Assembly: GCF_900114185.1 (NCBI RefSeq) | Contig: NZ_FOSE01000001.1 | Location: forward strand, 397,749 to 461,748 | DNA length: 64,000 nt | Reading direction: 5' to 3' | From: Cellulomonas sp. KH9 | GTDB taxonomy: Bacteria; Actinomycetota; Actinomycetes; Actinomycetales; Cellulomonadaceae | Shown here: positions 56,801-64,000 of the stretch, in pieces | Numbering within the stretch: position 1 is the first letter of the stretch | Layout: the number at the start of each line of letters is the position of its first letter | Translations under genes and position numbers: made by a program | The notes under the pieces: model-generated | Seen by the model: only the letters and a program-made list of their open reading frames with translations | The model's database searches: none | Told to the model about the DNA's origin: nothing

Positions 56801-58206
56801 GGGAGACCACCGCGCTGCCGCCCGTCGCGTTCGGTGACGAGGAGCAGGGCAGCTCGCCGGAGCAGCCGGCCGTCGAGCCCGAGCCCGAGCCGTCGTTCAC
56901 CTCCTACAGCGGGTACTCCGGCTGGGCCGGCAGCAGCGACCGTCCCGCGCTGGAGTACACGGCCCCGTACGTGCCGTTCGAGCGGTCGCTCGACGAGGCC
57001 CGTGCCTGGCACACGGGTGCGCTGCCGGTCGTGCCGGAGCCGACGCGCGCGGCCTCTCCCGCGTGGTCCGCCCGGTCCGACGAGCAGCCCACCGGCTACG
57101 GCCACCAGGTCGAGGCGGAGCCCGAGCCCGAGGTGGAGGAGGAGGTGGCCGCCCCCTGGGCGCCCGTCGCCGCCGTCGCACCCCCGGTGGTCGCACCGCA
57201 GCTGGAGCCGGACCCCGAGCCCGTCGCCTGGCAGGCACCCGCCCACCAGGAGCGGCAGGTCGAGGCCGCGCCGGCACCGTCCGCCGACGAGTGGCGCCCG
57301 AGCACGCCCGCGTGGGCGCGTTCCGCGGCCGCCGACGAGCCGACCCAGATGTTCGCGCCCGTCGACGCCGCGCCCGTGGCACCGCCGGCCCCGGCCCCGG
57401 TGGCACCGGACCCGGTCGTCGACCCCCGGCCGGCTCTCCCGGTACGCAGCGCGCAGGCGCCGTCGCCCGCGTGGCAGCCGACGTCCGCGCCGGCCCCGGC
57501 GGCTGGCCCGGCACCGGCGTTCAGCGACCTGGTCGCCCCCGAGGACGACAAGCCGAAGCGTCGCTGGGGCAACTTCTTCAGCCGCAGGAAGGACGACGAG
57601 CCCGTCGAGGACGTCCCGGCACCGACGGTGACGCGTACCCCCGTGCGCTCCTCCGCATGGGGCCCGGACGGGCTGGCGGCCGCGCCGCTCGCTCCCGCGA
57701 CGCCGCCCGCACCGCAGGCGCCCGCCGCCGGCGGCTGGGAGGCGCCGGCGTGGTCGGCGCCGTCCGCGCCGCAGTCCGCTGCGACACCTGTCGTCCCCGA
57801 GGTGCGTCCCGCGCCCTCGTGGTCGCCGCCGGAGTGGACGGGCCGTCAGGCCGCGCCCGCCTCGACGGTCCCGCACCCGTCCGTCCCGCCGTCGACGGCC
57901 CCCCGCGTGGGGACCCTCGACGACGAGGTCGCGGCGATGCTCGCCCTCCGCTCGGACATCCAGGAGCAGGCTCTCTCGGAGCTCAGCCAGCTGTCCGCGT
58001 ACCGGCCCAGCGCCGTGGGGGCGGGCGGTTCGGAGCGCCTCGCCAAGCGTGTCCCCAGTGCGGTCCCCGCCGCGCCGGCACCGATGGAGGAGCGCCCTGT
58101 CCAGCGCGACGCGGACCAGCTGCGGTCCCGTTTGTCGAGCTTCCAGACCGGCACGTCGCGCGGACGTCGCGCGGCCCACGGACCCCAGGACGGTGACCAC
58201 TCGTGA
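53836..58206 (+). CDS. Conservon sensor kinase CvnA with nitrate-sensing-type domain and giant disordered tail
   Basis: The 1456-residue protein has a membrane helix at about 10-30, an extracytoplasmic helical domain of the NIT type to about 305, and a second helix (LALLALIVSFIFAVTVARSI) with a HAMP-like stretch. The histidine-kinase-like core carries H445 in LDHLATRM and the ATP-binding N520 in ELLENATVFSEPE. From about 630 to the end it is low complexity: four GLP(T/S/R)R-type motifs, nine Trp-(Glu/Asp) repeats near 905-995 and long Pro/Ala runs. A conserved end (LRSRLSSFQTGTSRGRRA) closes it. It heads a conservon, the membrane-bound eukaryote-like GTPase system of actinobacteria. Confidence 0.93.
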   Translation: MLRRLGIRAKVLAVLAVPMIVLLVAGTYISYGAIQDLRYARATQTVVRTLDALSPLTAAYQQERILSLTGASPEQIEEARAVTDRVLGETREVTAELQLDQFPEAVVRDFRDQQEAYRTLLPQVRQRVDENGQRAVIKNTFQNILDGQTRVMEGVANSLRDRGLAEYVAANRELALLSDALLNEYVTGYELKVAVVDSPALARSFQSQTTSTELARDRARSSVADLELPGVAVSTGDPTASLLSMRARFTSGATGAIATIDGGEWLAQTTNQMGAIGTVNSGVLAGADEVAADGVSDARDTALVTVALALLALIVSFIFAVTVARSIVVPLRRLTSAAADVREQLPRLVEQVSTPGEGPEITLAPIPVRSSDEVGRLAQAFNAVNATTVQVAQEQAALRGSIAEMFVNVARRDQVLLNRQLSFIDSLERAEEDPGTLANLFRLDHLATRMRRNAESLLVLAGIDSGRRLRDAMPLSDVIRTASSEIEQYDRVQLDLQVDPHMLGFNALSAAHLLAELLENATVFSEPETPVVVTTGVTGASVVVRITDQGLGMTEAEIESANRKIASVSAGDALGAQRLGLFVVGRLSQRLGAEVTLRKRVGGTGTEALVMFPSTLFSANEVNSYGALPPAAAAPAQAAPLPQIEAPEVREVDLAGLTDGETPLGLPRRRRGDEAGAAPAGQPAAGVPDDDAPIPVPMLNAPGGLPTRSRKTFDENNIVLPVAPETTLSPELSVDTGEWAPAVAATPLRSGLPTRARAATSAWASEPDQGEARPASAPADPAARAGLFSGFRGRELPTPAEQAASGLAVPSLEPDEVTTPEASPASGADEGWPVPSWRDLSSGLPSRARPSATPDEDAAQQEPAQQHEQWSAPHTDDTWRAPQSDEQPWAPTHDEQPWAPDAPAAETAPAPAWDEPQAPAATWEQTPTTSWDQQETAPSWEQQESAVPSWEAPQAPAASWDQPEEPAAPSWEQPQAPAASWDEAPEAQWETTALPPVAFGDEEQGSSPEQPAVEPEPEPSFTSYSGYSGWAGSSDRPALEYTAPYVPFERSLDEARAWHTGALPVVPEPTRAASPAWSARSDEQPTGYGHQVEAEPEPEVEEEVAAPWAPVAAVAPPVVAPQLEPDPEPVAWQAPAHQERQVEAAPAPSADEWRPSTPAWARSAAADEPTQMFAPVDAAPVAPPAPAPVAPDPVVDPRPALPVRSAQAPSPAWQPTSAPAPAAGPAPAFSDLVAPEDDKPKRRWGNFFSRRKDDEPVEDVPAPTVTRTPVRSSAWGPDGLAAAPLAPATPPAPQAPAAGGWEAPAWSAPSAPQSAATPVVPEVRPAPSWSPPEWTGRQAAPASTVPHPSVPPSTAPRVGTLDDEVAAMLALRSDIQEQALSELSQLSAYRPSAVGAGGSERLAKRVPSAVPAAPAPMEERPVQRDADQLRSRLSSFQTGTSRGRRAAHGPQDGDHS
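56560..56820 (+). repeat. Trp-(Glu/Asp)-Gln repeat region of cvnA
   Basis: Nine irregular units of 8-14 residues share the core (S/T/A)W(E/D)(Q/E/A), for example TTSWDQQE, APSWEQQE and AASWDQPE. The DNA copies (TCGTGGGA followed by C or G) are similar but not identical. This is the densest repeat patch of the disordered tail. Confidence 0.8.
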
Positions 58207-58294
58207 TCCGACGACCCCGAACTCCCGGTGGCCTGTGTGTCACCGCGGACATCCCGCCCGCAGTCGGCCCAGACTGCACCATGAAGGAGGAAGT

Positions 58295-58744
58295 GTGACC
58301 GCGCTCAGCACCGAGGCAGCCAACTTCGGCTGGCTCCTGGACAACTTCGTCCGGACCGTGCCCGGCACTCGCCACACGCTCGTGGTGTCGGCCGACGGTC
58401 TGCTCATGGCGATGTCCGAGCAGCTCGACCGCACCAGCGGCGACCAGCTCGCGGCCATCGTCTCGGGCATGTCGAGCCTCACCCGTGGCGCGTCGCGCCA
58501 GCTGCGTGCGGGGGAGGTGCGCCAGGCGATCATCGAGATGGACCACCTGTTCCTCTTCCTCATGAGCGTCTCCAACGGCTCCGTCCTCGCCGTGGTCGCC
58601 GAGGCGACGTGCGACGTCGGCCTCATCGGGTACGAGATGGCGATGCTCGTCTCGCGCACCGAGGCCACGCTGACGCCGCAGCTCATCTCCGAGATGCGGG
58701 GCCAGCTGCCGATCGACGGTGCGACCCGGGCACCCGTCGCCTGA
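58295..58744 (+). CDS. Conservon roadblock/LC7 protein CvnB
   Basis: The 149-residue protein starts at a GTG with AAGGAGG just upstream. It is a roadblock/LC7 domain (NFGWLLDNFVRTVPGTRHTL, then VSADGLLMAMSEQLDRTSGD), the family of MglB, which acts as GTPase-activating partner of MglA. The last 20 residues are an extension. It is the second gene of the conservon, so it should regulate the CvnD GTPase and may link it to the CvnA kinase. Confidence 0.94.
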   Translation: MTALSTEAANFGWLLDNFVRTVPGTRHTLVVSADGLLMAMSEQLDRTSGDQLAAIVSGMSSLTRGASRQLRAGEVRQAIIEMDHLFLFLMSVSNGSVLAVVAEATCDVGLIGYEMAMLVSRTEATLTPQLISEMRGQLPIDGATRAPVA

Positions 58745-58752
58745 GGGAACGG

Positions 58753-59133
58753 ATGATGAGCGAACACGTCGAGTACGAGGCCCGAACGGTCCGGCCCTAT
58801 GCCGTGACCGGGGGTCGCGTGCGTTCGGCACGCTCCGACCTGCCTCTCGAGGCTCTGGTCGAGGTCATGCCGGGCGCCGTGGCCAGCACGGGGCTGACGC
58901 CCGAGAAGCGCGCGATCATCCAGCACGCGTCGGCCGGGTACATCTCGGTCGCCGAGCTGTCGGCGCTCCTCCACCTTCCGCTCGGTGTGGTCCGGATCCT
59001 CGTGTCCGACCTCACCGATGCCAACTCTGTGCGCGTGCACACCTCACAGCCGGTCGAGGTCAACACCGGTGAAAGCCCCGCCCTGTCCCTGAGCGTGCTG
59101 GAGAGTGTTCTCAATGGCATTTCCGCCCTCTGA
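58753..59133 (+). CDS. Conservon DUF742 protein CvnC
   Basis: The 126-residue protein belongs to DUF742. Visible hallmarks are VRPYAVTGGRVRSARSDLPL and the helix-turn-helix-like stretch YISVAELSALLHLPLGVVRILVSDL. The fold is a winged helix, so DNA or protein binding is possible. It lies eight bases after cvnB and overlaps cvnD by 20 bp. In Streptomyces coelicolor conservon 9 the four products interact at the membrane. Two ATGs stand side by side; the first, after GAGGGAACGG, is used. Confidence 0.94.
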   Translation: MMSEHVEYEARTVRPYAVTGGRVRSARSDLPLEALVEVMPGAVASTGLTPEKRAIIQHASAGYISVAELSALLHLPLGVVRILVSDLTDANSVRVHTSQPVEVNTGESPALSLSVLESVLNGISAL

Positions 59134-59725
59134 CGCCGCCGTCGCCGCTCCGGCGGGGACCGCGGGCGCAGTTGCCCCCACCGTCGTCAAGATCGTCGTC
59201 GCCGGCGGGTTCGCCGTCGGCAAGACGACCTTCATCGGCTCGATCTCCGACATCGAGCCGCTCAACACCGAGGCCGCGATGACCGAGCACTCCGTGGGCG
59301 TCGACGACGCCGGCGGCGTGACGGACCGCAAGACGACCACGACGGTCGCGATGGACTTCGGTCGCATCGCGCTGCCGGGTTCGCTCTGGCTGTACCTGTT
59401 CGGCACCCCGGGCCAGGACCGGTTCCTCTTCATGTGGGACGACCTGGTCCGTGGCGCGATCGGCGCCGTCGTCCTCGTCGACACCGACCGCCTGGACCAG
59501 TGCTTCCCGGCCGTCGACTACTTCGAGTCGCGTGGCATCCCGTTCGTCGTCGGCGTCAACTGCTTCGACGGCATCGCCAAGCACCAGCTCGACGACGTCC
59601 GTGAGGCTCTCGCGATCCCCGCCCACGTGCCGGTGCTCTACACCGACGCGCGGTCGCGGGCCGCGACCAAGCAGGCCCTCATCGCGCTCGTCCAGCTCGC
59701 CATGGAGCGTCTGCGCCAGCGGTGA
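59114..59725 (+). CDS. Conservon GTPase CvnD (MglA/Rab-like)
   Basis: The 203-residue small GTPase has the P-loop VAGGFAVGKTTFIGSIS, switch region TEHSVGVDDAGGVTDRKTTT, the G3-like LFGTPGQDRFLFMWDDL (the usual DxxG replaced by GTPGQ) and the base-recognition region VVGVNCFDG, where N-C-F-D stands for NKxD. ATG at 59114 is favoured over GTG at 59105. The first 35 residues are an Ala/Pro-rich extension. It should cycle between GTP and GDP under control of CvnB. A strong hairpin follows the stop. Confidence 0.94.
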   Translation: MAFPPSDAAVAAPAGTAGAVAPTVVKIVVAGGFAVGKTTFIGSISDIEPLNTEAAMTEHSVGVDDAGGVTDRKTTTTVAMDFGRIALPGSLWLYLFGTPGQDRFLFMWDDLVRGAIGAVVLVDTDRLDQCFPAVDYFESRGIPFVVGVNCFDGIAKHQLDDVREALAIPAHVPVLYTDARSRAATKQALIALVQLAMERLRQR

Positions 59726-59737
59726 GCACAGCACCTG

Positions 59738-59772
59738 CGAACGGCCGGACCCCTGCGGGGGCCGGCCGTTCG
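59738..59772. terminator. Strong hairpin terminator after the conservon
   Basis: CGAACGGCCGG pairs perfectly with CCGGCCGTTCG (11 bp), and an inner CCCC-TGC-GGGG stem completes the fold across one mismatch. It starts 13 bases after the cvnD stop, and argues that the next gene starts downstream of it. Confidence 0.8.
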
Positions 59773-59787
59773 CGCGTCCTGAGCACG

Positions 59788-60252
59788 GTGCCCGCGCAGC
59801 GGCGCGCGCTCGACGCGAGCGTCCTGGTGGCGCGGGACCCGGCCGCGGAGGTGTACCTCGACGGGTCGGCGCTGAGCCGGTACCTGCCGCAGGCGCCGGA
59901 GGCCCGGGCGTGGTCGGCGTGGGTGGCCGAGCACGAGGCCGCCGTCGTCGTGTCGCAGGTGACGGTGCTGGAGGCGCGGGTCACGGCCGGGTTCCTGGGT
60001 GTCGAGGCGTCGCTGGTGGTCCTCGACGTGCTGACCCGCGTCGGGCGCATGAGGCTGTCCGACCAGGTGCTGCGCCGGGCGGTGCTCCTGCCGGCGGACC
60101 TCGCCCCGTTCGCGGCGCTGCACGTGGGGGCGGCGCTCGCGCACGTCGACGTGCGCGCCATCGCCACGTACGAGGCCCCGACCGCACGGGCCGCGGCGGC
60201 GGCGGGCCTCGACGTCGTCAGCCCCGGCCGCCCGGCCGGGTGGTGGCGCTGA
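59788..60252 (+). CDS. PIN-domain-like protein with degenerate active site
   Basis: The protein of about 154 residues resembles VapC-type PIN domains: EVYLDGSALSRYLPQAPEAR, VVSQVTVLEARVTAGFL and APFAALHVGAALAHVDVRAI followed by ATYEAPTARAAAAAGLDVV. D25 and E62 are in place. The third acidic residue, normally in a D-A-L-H motif, is Ala in FAALH, and the usual TYD is TYE. It may have lost nuclease activity. No antitoxin gene is adjacent. The start is uncertain: an in-frame GTG at 59722 overlaps the cvnD stop but would place the terminator hairpin inside the gene. Confidence 0.6.
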   Translation: MPAQRRALDASVLVARDPAAEVYLDGSALSRYLPQAPEARAWSAWVAEHEAAVVVSQVTVLEARVTAGFLGVEASLVVLDVLTRVGRMRLSDQVLRRAVLLPADLAPFAALHVGAALAHVDVRAIATYEAPTARAAAAAGLDVVSPGRPAGWWR

Positions 60253-60339
60253 CGCCGCGCTGCGGGCACCCGCGATCCCGGGCGTGCGACGTGCGACAGG
60301 GGCGGCACGGCGGCCGGTACCGCTGCCACGCTGGGGCGC

Positions 60340-61620
60340 ATGGAGCAGCGCACCGGTGACCTGCACGAGCCGCGGTGGCACGTCCGCGCCCCGCGGGGCT
60401 GGCTGAACGACCCCAACGGGATCGGCCGGTGGGACGGGCGGTGGCACGTGATGTACCAGTGGAACCCCGACGACACGGTGTGGGGCTCGATCCGCTGGGG
60501 GCACGCGAGCTCGGTGGACCTGCTGCGCTGGGAGCACGAGCCGGTCGCGCTGACGCCGCGGTCGGGCACGCTGGACGCCGGCGGCGCGTGGAGCGGGGTG
60601 GCCGTGCCGGACGGGGGCGACGTGGCGCTGGTCTACAGCGCGGTGCGCGACGCGTCCGACACGGGCACGGCGGGTGTCGCGGTCGCCCGCCGCGGCGCGG
60701 ACGGCGGCTGGGTGCAGCCCGACCGGCTCGCGGCCCCGCACCCGGACCTGCCGGGCGTCGTCGACGTGCGCGACCCGTTCCTGCTGACCGTCGCCGGGCG
60801 GCGCGTGGCCGTCCAGGGTGCCGGCACCCCCACCGGCGGTGCGGTTCTCGTGCACGACGCGGACGACCTGGACCGGTGGCGGTTGCTGGGCACGCTGCTG
60901 CGGGCGCAGGACGTCCCCACGGGCCTGGCGTCGCCCGGTCACGTGTGGGAGTGCCCGCAGCTGGTACAGGTCGGTGACCGGTGGGTGCTGCTCGTGTCGT
61001 GGTTCGAGCGCGGCGACGGGCCGGAGCGGCTCGGCGTGACGGCGTACACGGGTGGCCTCGACCTCACGGGTGCCGCGCCGCGGTTCGTCCCCGAGGTGGC
61101 CACCGTGGTCGACCACGGCCCGGACCTGTACGCGCCGCAGGCGTACGTCACCGAGGACGGGCGGGTGCTGCTGTGGGGGTGGTCCTGGGAGTCCCGCGAC
61201 GGCACCCGCCCGGCGGACGAGGTCGCCGCCGCGGGGTGGGCGGGCCTGCTGACGTGCCCGCGGGAGCTGGCGCTGACGCCGGACGGGCGGGCGGTGATGC
61301 GCCCGGCCGCCGAGCTGGCCGGGCTGCGCGGCGCACCGCTGGACGTCGAGCAGGGTCTGCTGGTGACGGACGAGCCCGCGTGGCGCGTCGCCGCGTCCGG
61401 AGGGCTGGTGGTGTCCCTGGTCGACGACGCCGGGGCGACCGTGGACGTGTGGCAGACGGACGGGCCCGCGGAGGTGCTGGTCGACGGGTCGCTGCTGGAG
61501 GCGTTCGAGCCGGACCGCGGCAGCACGACCCGGCGGGTCTACCGGCGACCGGGGCAGCGCTGGCGGGTGGCGGTGGCCGGGGACGCCGCGGCGCACGTGC
61601 TGCGGGTGCCGCCGGCCTGA
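60340..61620 (+). CDS. GH32 family beta-fructosidase (sucrase/levanase type)
   Basis: The 426-residue protein has the GH32 five-blade propeller motifs: the nucleophile Asp in RGWLNDPNGIGRWDG, the transition-state stabiliser in DVRDPFLL and the acid/base Glu in VWECPQLVQV. A shortened C-terminal beta-sandwich ends in LLEAFEPD. It should hydrolyse sucrose, sucrose-6-phosphate or short fructans. No signal peptide is seen, so it acts in the cytoplasm. No fructose transporter is adjacent. The promoter layout is only weakly leaderless (CACGCT seven bases before the ATG). Confidence 0.92.
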   Translation: MEQRTGDLHEPRWHVRAPRGWLNDPNGIGRWDGRWHVMYQWNPDDTVWGSIRWGHASSVDLLRWEHEPVALTPRSGTLDAGGAWSGVAVPDGGDVALVYSAVRDASDTGTAGVAVARRGADGGWVQPDRLAAPHPDLPGVVDVRDPFLLTVAGRRVAVQGAGTPTGGAVLVHDADDLDRWRLLGTLLRAQDVPTGLASPGHVWECPQLVQVGDRWVLLVSWFERGDGPERLGVTAYTGGLDLTGAAPRFVPEVATVVDHGPDLYAPQAYVTEDGRVLLWGWSWESRDGTRPADEVAAAGWAGLLTCPRELALTPDGRAVMRPAAELAGLRGAPLDVEQGLLVTDEPAWRVAASGGLVVSLVDDAGATVDVWQTDGPAEVLVDGSLLEAFEPDRGSTTRRVYRRPGQRWRVAVAGDAAAHVLRVPPA

Positions 61621-61696
61621 GCGCCTTCCCGGCCCGGTGCGGCCTCGCGTACGGTCGGTCGTGCGGTCGGCGCACCACGTCCTGCCGGGAGGCGCG

Positions 61697-62443
61697 ATGA
61701 CCATGCTCGTCACCGGAGGCACCGGGAACCTCGGGGGCCACGTGCTGCCGCTGCTGCACGCCGCCGGGGTGCGTCCACGGGTCCTCAGCCGACGTGCCCG
61801 GACGGACACCCCGCAGGCCACGTACGTCGTGGGCGACACGGTCACGGGCGACGGCCTCGACGCCGCGACCGCCGGGGTCACGACCGTGCTCCACCTGGCC
61901 GGCGGTCGCGGGGACGACCGGGCGGCGGAGCAGGTGGCGGCCGCGGCGCGGCGGGCGGGTGTCGAGCACCTCGTCCTCGTGTCGGTGACGGCGGCCGACC
62001 GGCTGCCCGTCGGCTACTACCGCGCCAAGGCCGCCGCCGAGCGCGCCGTGCAGCGGTCGGGCGTCCCGTCCACCGTGGTGCGCCCGGCGCAGTTCCACGA
62101 CTTCGTGCTCCGCACGCTGGGGCGGCTCGCGGCCTGGCCCGTCGTGCCCGCGCCCCGGGCCGTGTGGGCCGAGCCGGTCGAGGTCGCGGCCGTGGCACGC
62201 CGACTCGTCGAGGTCACGCTCGGGCCTCCGCAGGGCCGTGTCCCGGACGTCGTCGGGCCGCAGGTGCTCTCCGCGGAGCAGCTCCTGCGCACCCTGCTGC
62301 GGGCCCGCGGCCGGGACGCGCGGGTCGTGCGTGTCCCGGTCCCCGGGCCCGTCGGGCGGGCGTGCCGGGAGCGCGTGAACCTCGCCGGGCCCGACGCCCT
62401 GCGCACGGGCGGGACCTGGGAGGAGTTCGTCGCGGGGGTGTGA
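61697..62443 (+). CDS. Atypical SDR / NAD(P)-binding NmrA-like protein
   Basis: The 248-residue protein starts MTMLVTGGTGNLGGHVLPLL, the dinucleotide-binding glycine motif GGTGNLG of atypical short-chain dehydrogenases. TTVLHLAGGRGDDR and HLVLVSVTAADRLPVGYYRA-KAAAER follow, and STVVRPAQFHDFVLRTL is typical of NmrA/ NAD(P)H-binding (DUF2867-like) proteins, which often sense redox cofactors or reduce small substrates. The catalytic Tyr-Lys pair of classical SDRs appears as YYRAK. GGGAGG lies just before the ATG. The substrate is unknown. Confidence 0.85.
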   Translation: MTMLVTGGTGNLGGHVLPLLHAAGVRPRVLSRRARTDTPQATYVVGDTVTGDGLDAATAGVTTVLHLAGGRGDDRAAEQVAAAARRAGVEHLVLVSVTAADRLPVGYYRAKAAAERAVQRSGVPSTVVRPAQFHDFVLRTLGRLAAWPVVPAPRAVWAEPVEVAAVARRLVEVTLGPPQGRVPDVVGPQVLSAEQLLRTLLRARGRDARVVRVPVPGPVGRACRERVNLAGPDALRTGGTWEEFVAGV

Positions 62444-62512
62444 GGGGAACCTGCGATCGTTCCCTGCCGCATCCGTGTGGGAGACTCCCGGCGTCGGCTC
62501 ACGTCGACGCCG

Positions 62513-62602
62513 GGAGGGCTGGCTGAGCGGCCGAAAGCGACGGTCTTGAAAACCGTTGGTGCGGTGACCCCGTACTCAAGGGTTCGAATCCCTTGCCCTC
62601 CG
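62513..62602 (+). tRNA. tRNA-Ser (anticodon UGA)
   Basis: A 90-nt cloverleaf with acceptor stem GGAGGGC/GCCCTCC and discriminator G. The anticodon loop CTTGAAA (62545-62551) is closed by ACGGT/ACCGT, giving anticodon TGA. A long variable arm, as required for tRNA-Ser, and the T loop GGTTCGAATCC are present. The 3' CCA is not encoded. It reads UCA and related serine codons. Confidence 0.97.
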
Positions 62603-62678
62603 CACAGGTGCCGACCGACGGCGGCAGACCGGCCGCCCGTTCACCCGGACGCCGCGGCGGGGTGCGTGCCCGGAGGCA

Positions 62679-62684
62679 TAGCCT
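62679..62684 (+). promoter_or_regulatory. Leaderless -10 box of the UMF1-type transporter
   Basis: TAGCCT ends six bases before the ATG at 62691, with only TCGCCC between. Confidence 0.65.
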
Positions 62685-62690
62685 TCGCCC

Positions 62691-64000
62691 ATGGGTCACC
62701 CCGCCGCCGAGGCTCCCGTCGACGCCGCCGTCGAGCCCGCACCCGCCCGCCGTCAGATCGCCGCCTGGGCGGCCTGGGACTGGGGGTCGGCGGCGTTCAA
62801 CGCCGTCGTCACCACGTTCGTGTTCACGACGTGGCTGACGAGCAGCGCGTTCGCCGAGCCGGGTGAGGACCCGGTCGCCGTCACCGCGCTGCACAGCCAG
62901 TGGCTCGGCTGGGGTCTCGCGGCGGCGGGCATCCTCGTCGCGCTCACCGCACCCGCGCTCGGCACGCTGGCGGACGCCGGTGGGCGCCGACGTCCCATGC
63001 TCGCGGTGACGTCCGGGATCGTGGGCCTGTGCATCCTGGCGCTGTGGTTCGTGCAGCCCGTCGAGGGCGGCATGGCCGACGCGGTCCGGCTCGGCGTCAT
63101 CCTCCTGGGCATCGGCACCATCGCGTTCGAGATCGGGTCCGTCGCCTACAACGCGCTGCTGCTGCAGATCAGCGGGCCGCGGACGATCGGGCGCGTCAGC
63201 GGCATCGGGTGGGGCGCCGGGTACGTCGGGGGGATCGTCCTGCTCGTGATCCTGTTCGTCGGCTTCATCGACCCGGACGTCGGGTGGTTCGGCGTCACCT
63301 CGGAGGGCGGGCTGGACATCCGGGTCTCCATGCTCCTCGCCGGCGTGTGGTTCCTGGTCTTCGCGGTGCCCGTGCTCGTGATGGTCCCGGACCGTCGCCG
63401 TCCCGGGGCGCCCGCGCGCGTCAGCATCGCCGGGGCCTACGTCGCGGTCGGGCGGCACGTCGCCGAGCTGTGGCGCGGGCGGCGCTCGACCCTGCGGTTC
63501 CTCATCGCGTCCGCGGTGTTCCGTGACGGGCTGACGGGCGTCTTCACGTTCGGCGGGGTGCTCGCGGCCGGCTCGTTCGGGTTCTCCGCGAGCGACGTCA
63601 TCATGTTCGGCATCGCCGCCAACGTCGTCGCGGGCGCGTCGACCATCGGCGCCGGCTGGCTCGACGACCGGTACGGCCCGCGACGGCTGGTCACCTCCGC
63701 CCTCGTGGTGCTCGTGATCGCCGGTACCGCCGTGTTCCTGCTGCACGACGCGGGCACGCAGGCGTTCTGGGTCGGGGGCCTGGTGCTCTCGGCGTGCGTG
63801 GGGCCGGCGCAGTCCGCGTCGCGCGGCCTGCTGGCACGCCTCGCCGAGCCCGGGCGCGAGACCGAGCTGTTCGGCCTGTACGCCACGACGGGCCGCGCGG
63901 CCACCTTCCTCGCGCCCGCCGCGTTCTCGATCGCGATCGGCCTGGGCGGTGCGCAGTACTGGGGGATCCTCGGGATCGTCGCGGTCCTGGCCCTCGGGCT
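62691..64000 (+). CDS. UMF1/Atg22-like MFS transporter, 3' end missing
   Basis: The first 436 codons are present and the gene runs off the right edge. After a polar start (MGHPAAEAPVDAAVEPAPAR) the sequence WAAWDWGSAAFNAVVTTFVF is the hallmark of UMF1-family carriers related to the yeast vacuolar effluxer Atg22. At least ten helices are visible. GSVAYNALLLQISGPRTIGR and GIGWGAGYVGGIVLLVILFV are further family segments. Bacterial substrates are not known, though an amino acid export role is possible by analogy. The ATG fits a leaderless promoter. Confidence 0.88.
   Translation, partial: MGHPAAEAPVDAAVEPAPARRQIAAWAAWDWGSAAFNAVVTTFVFTTWLTSSAFAEPGEDPVAVTALHSQWLGWGLAAAGILVALTAPALGTLADAGGRRRPMLAVTSGIVGLCILALWFVQPVEGGMADAVRLGVILLGIGTIAFEIGSVAYNALLLQISGPRTIGRVSGIGWGAGYVGGIVLLVILFVGFIDPDVGWFGVTSEGGLDIRVSMLLAGVWFLVFAVPVLVMVPDRRRPGAPARVSIAGAYVAVGRHVAELWRGRRSTLRFLIASAVFRDGLTGVFTFGGVLAAGSFGFSASDVIMFGIAANVVAGASTIGAGWLDDRYGPRRLVTSALVVLVIAGTAVFLLHDAGTQAFWVGGLVLSACVGPAQSASRGLLARLAEPGRETELFGLYATTGRAATFLAPAAFSIAIGLGGAQYWGILGIVAVLALG

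Noticed and set aside
59722..59787. GTG at 59722 as start of the PIN-like gene
   Set aside because: It would bury a 35-nt perfect terminator hairpin in the first codons and adds a Pro/Ala/Gly stretch unlike PIN domains; kept only as an alternative.

Overview
The window is about 74% G+C with dense coding, frequent GTG starts and strong GC bias at third codon positions. It carries a four-gene conservon, a proteasome activator (Bpa) ending in GQYL, a DUF5926 gene and many apparently leaderless genes. This points to a high-GC actinobacterium, most probably of the Cellulomonas/Micrococcales type. The genus is an inference from gene content. No insertion sequence, phage or CRISPR array was seen. 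Both ends cut through a major-facilitator gene.

Layout. 1-5.9 kb: a divergent drug exporter/TetR pair with a clear operator, a VapBC-type toxin-antitoxin pair, an aldo/keto reductase, the end of a decayed glyoxalase gene, a 5'-3' exonuclease, a 51-residue protein and a bile-acid-symporter-like carrier. 6-14.1 kb: a complete potassium uptake operon, kdpFABC-kdpDE, preceded by an extra 27-residue membrane peptide. 14-18 kb: a NiCoT nickel/cobalt permease divergent from a Fur-family regulator, an ohr/tetR divergent pair sharing a 20-bp palindrome, and a two-domain VOC protein with a well-formed promoter and operator. 18-30 kb: a PAS-PAS-GAF-PP2C phosphatase, a short UvrA paralogue, a Na+/H+ antiporter, an APC permease, a YtxH-like protein, gluconokinase and two MFS carriers.

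30-37.3 kb: a probable exopolysaccharide module. A processive GT2 synthase, a membrane-anchored GH26-like glycosidase and UDP-glucose dehydrogenase are translationally coupled, and phosphoglucomutase lies convergent to them. Together they could turn glucose-6-phosphate into glucose-1-phosphate and UDP-glucuronate, polymerise and export a glucuronate-containing glycan, and trim it outside the cell. UTP:glucose-1-P uridylyltransferase must come from elsewhere.

37-53.6 kb: mostly housekeeping genes (DUF5926, a GpgS-like glycosyltransferase, a large membrane phosphatase-superfamily protein, prephenate dehydratase, a diacylglycerol-kinase-like protein, serS, a HAD phosphatase). These are followed by a three-gene sugar ABC importer without its ATPase, an EamA exporter, bpa, an AGE-family sugar isomerase and a quinone oxidoreductase. 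53.8-60.3 kb: the conservon cvnABCD, whose sensor kinase has a tail of about 830 residues, followed by a degenerate PIN protein. 60.3-64 kb: a GH32 sucrase-type hydrolase, an atypical SDR protein, tRNA-Ser(UGA) and a UMF1-type MFS carrier.

Ten genes share one promoter layout: a TAnnnT -10 box ends 6-7 bases before the start codon and no Shine-Dalgarno sequence fits between. This predicts leaderless transcripts and fixes several start codons.
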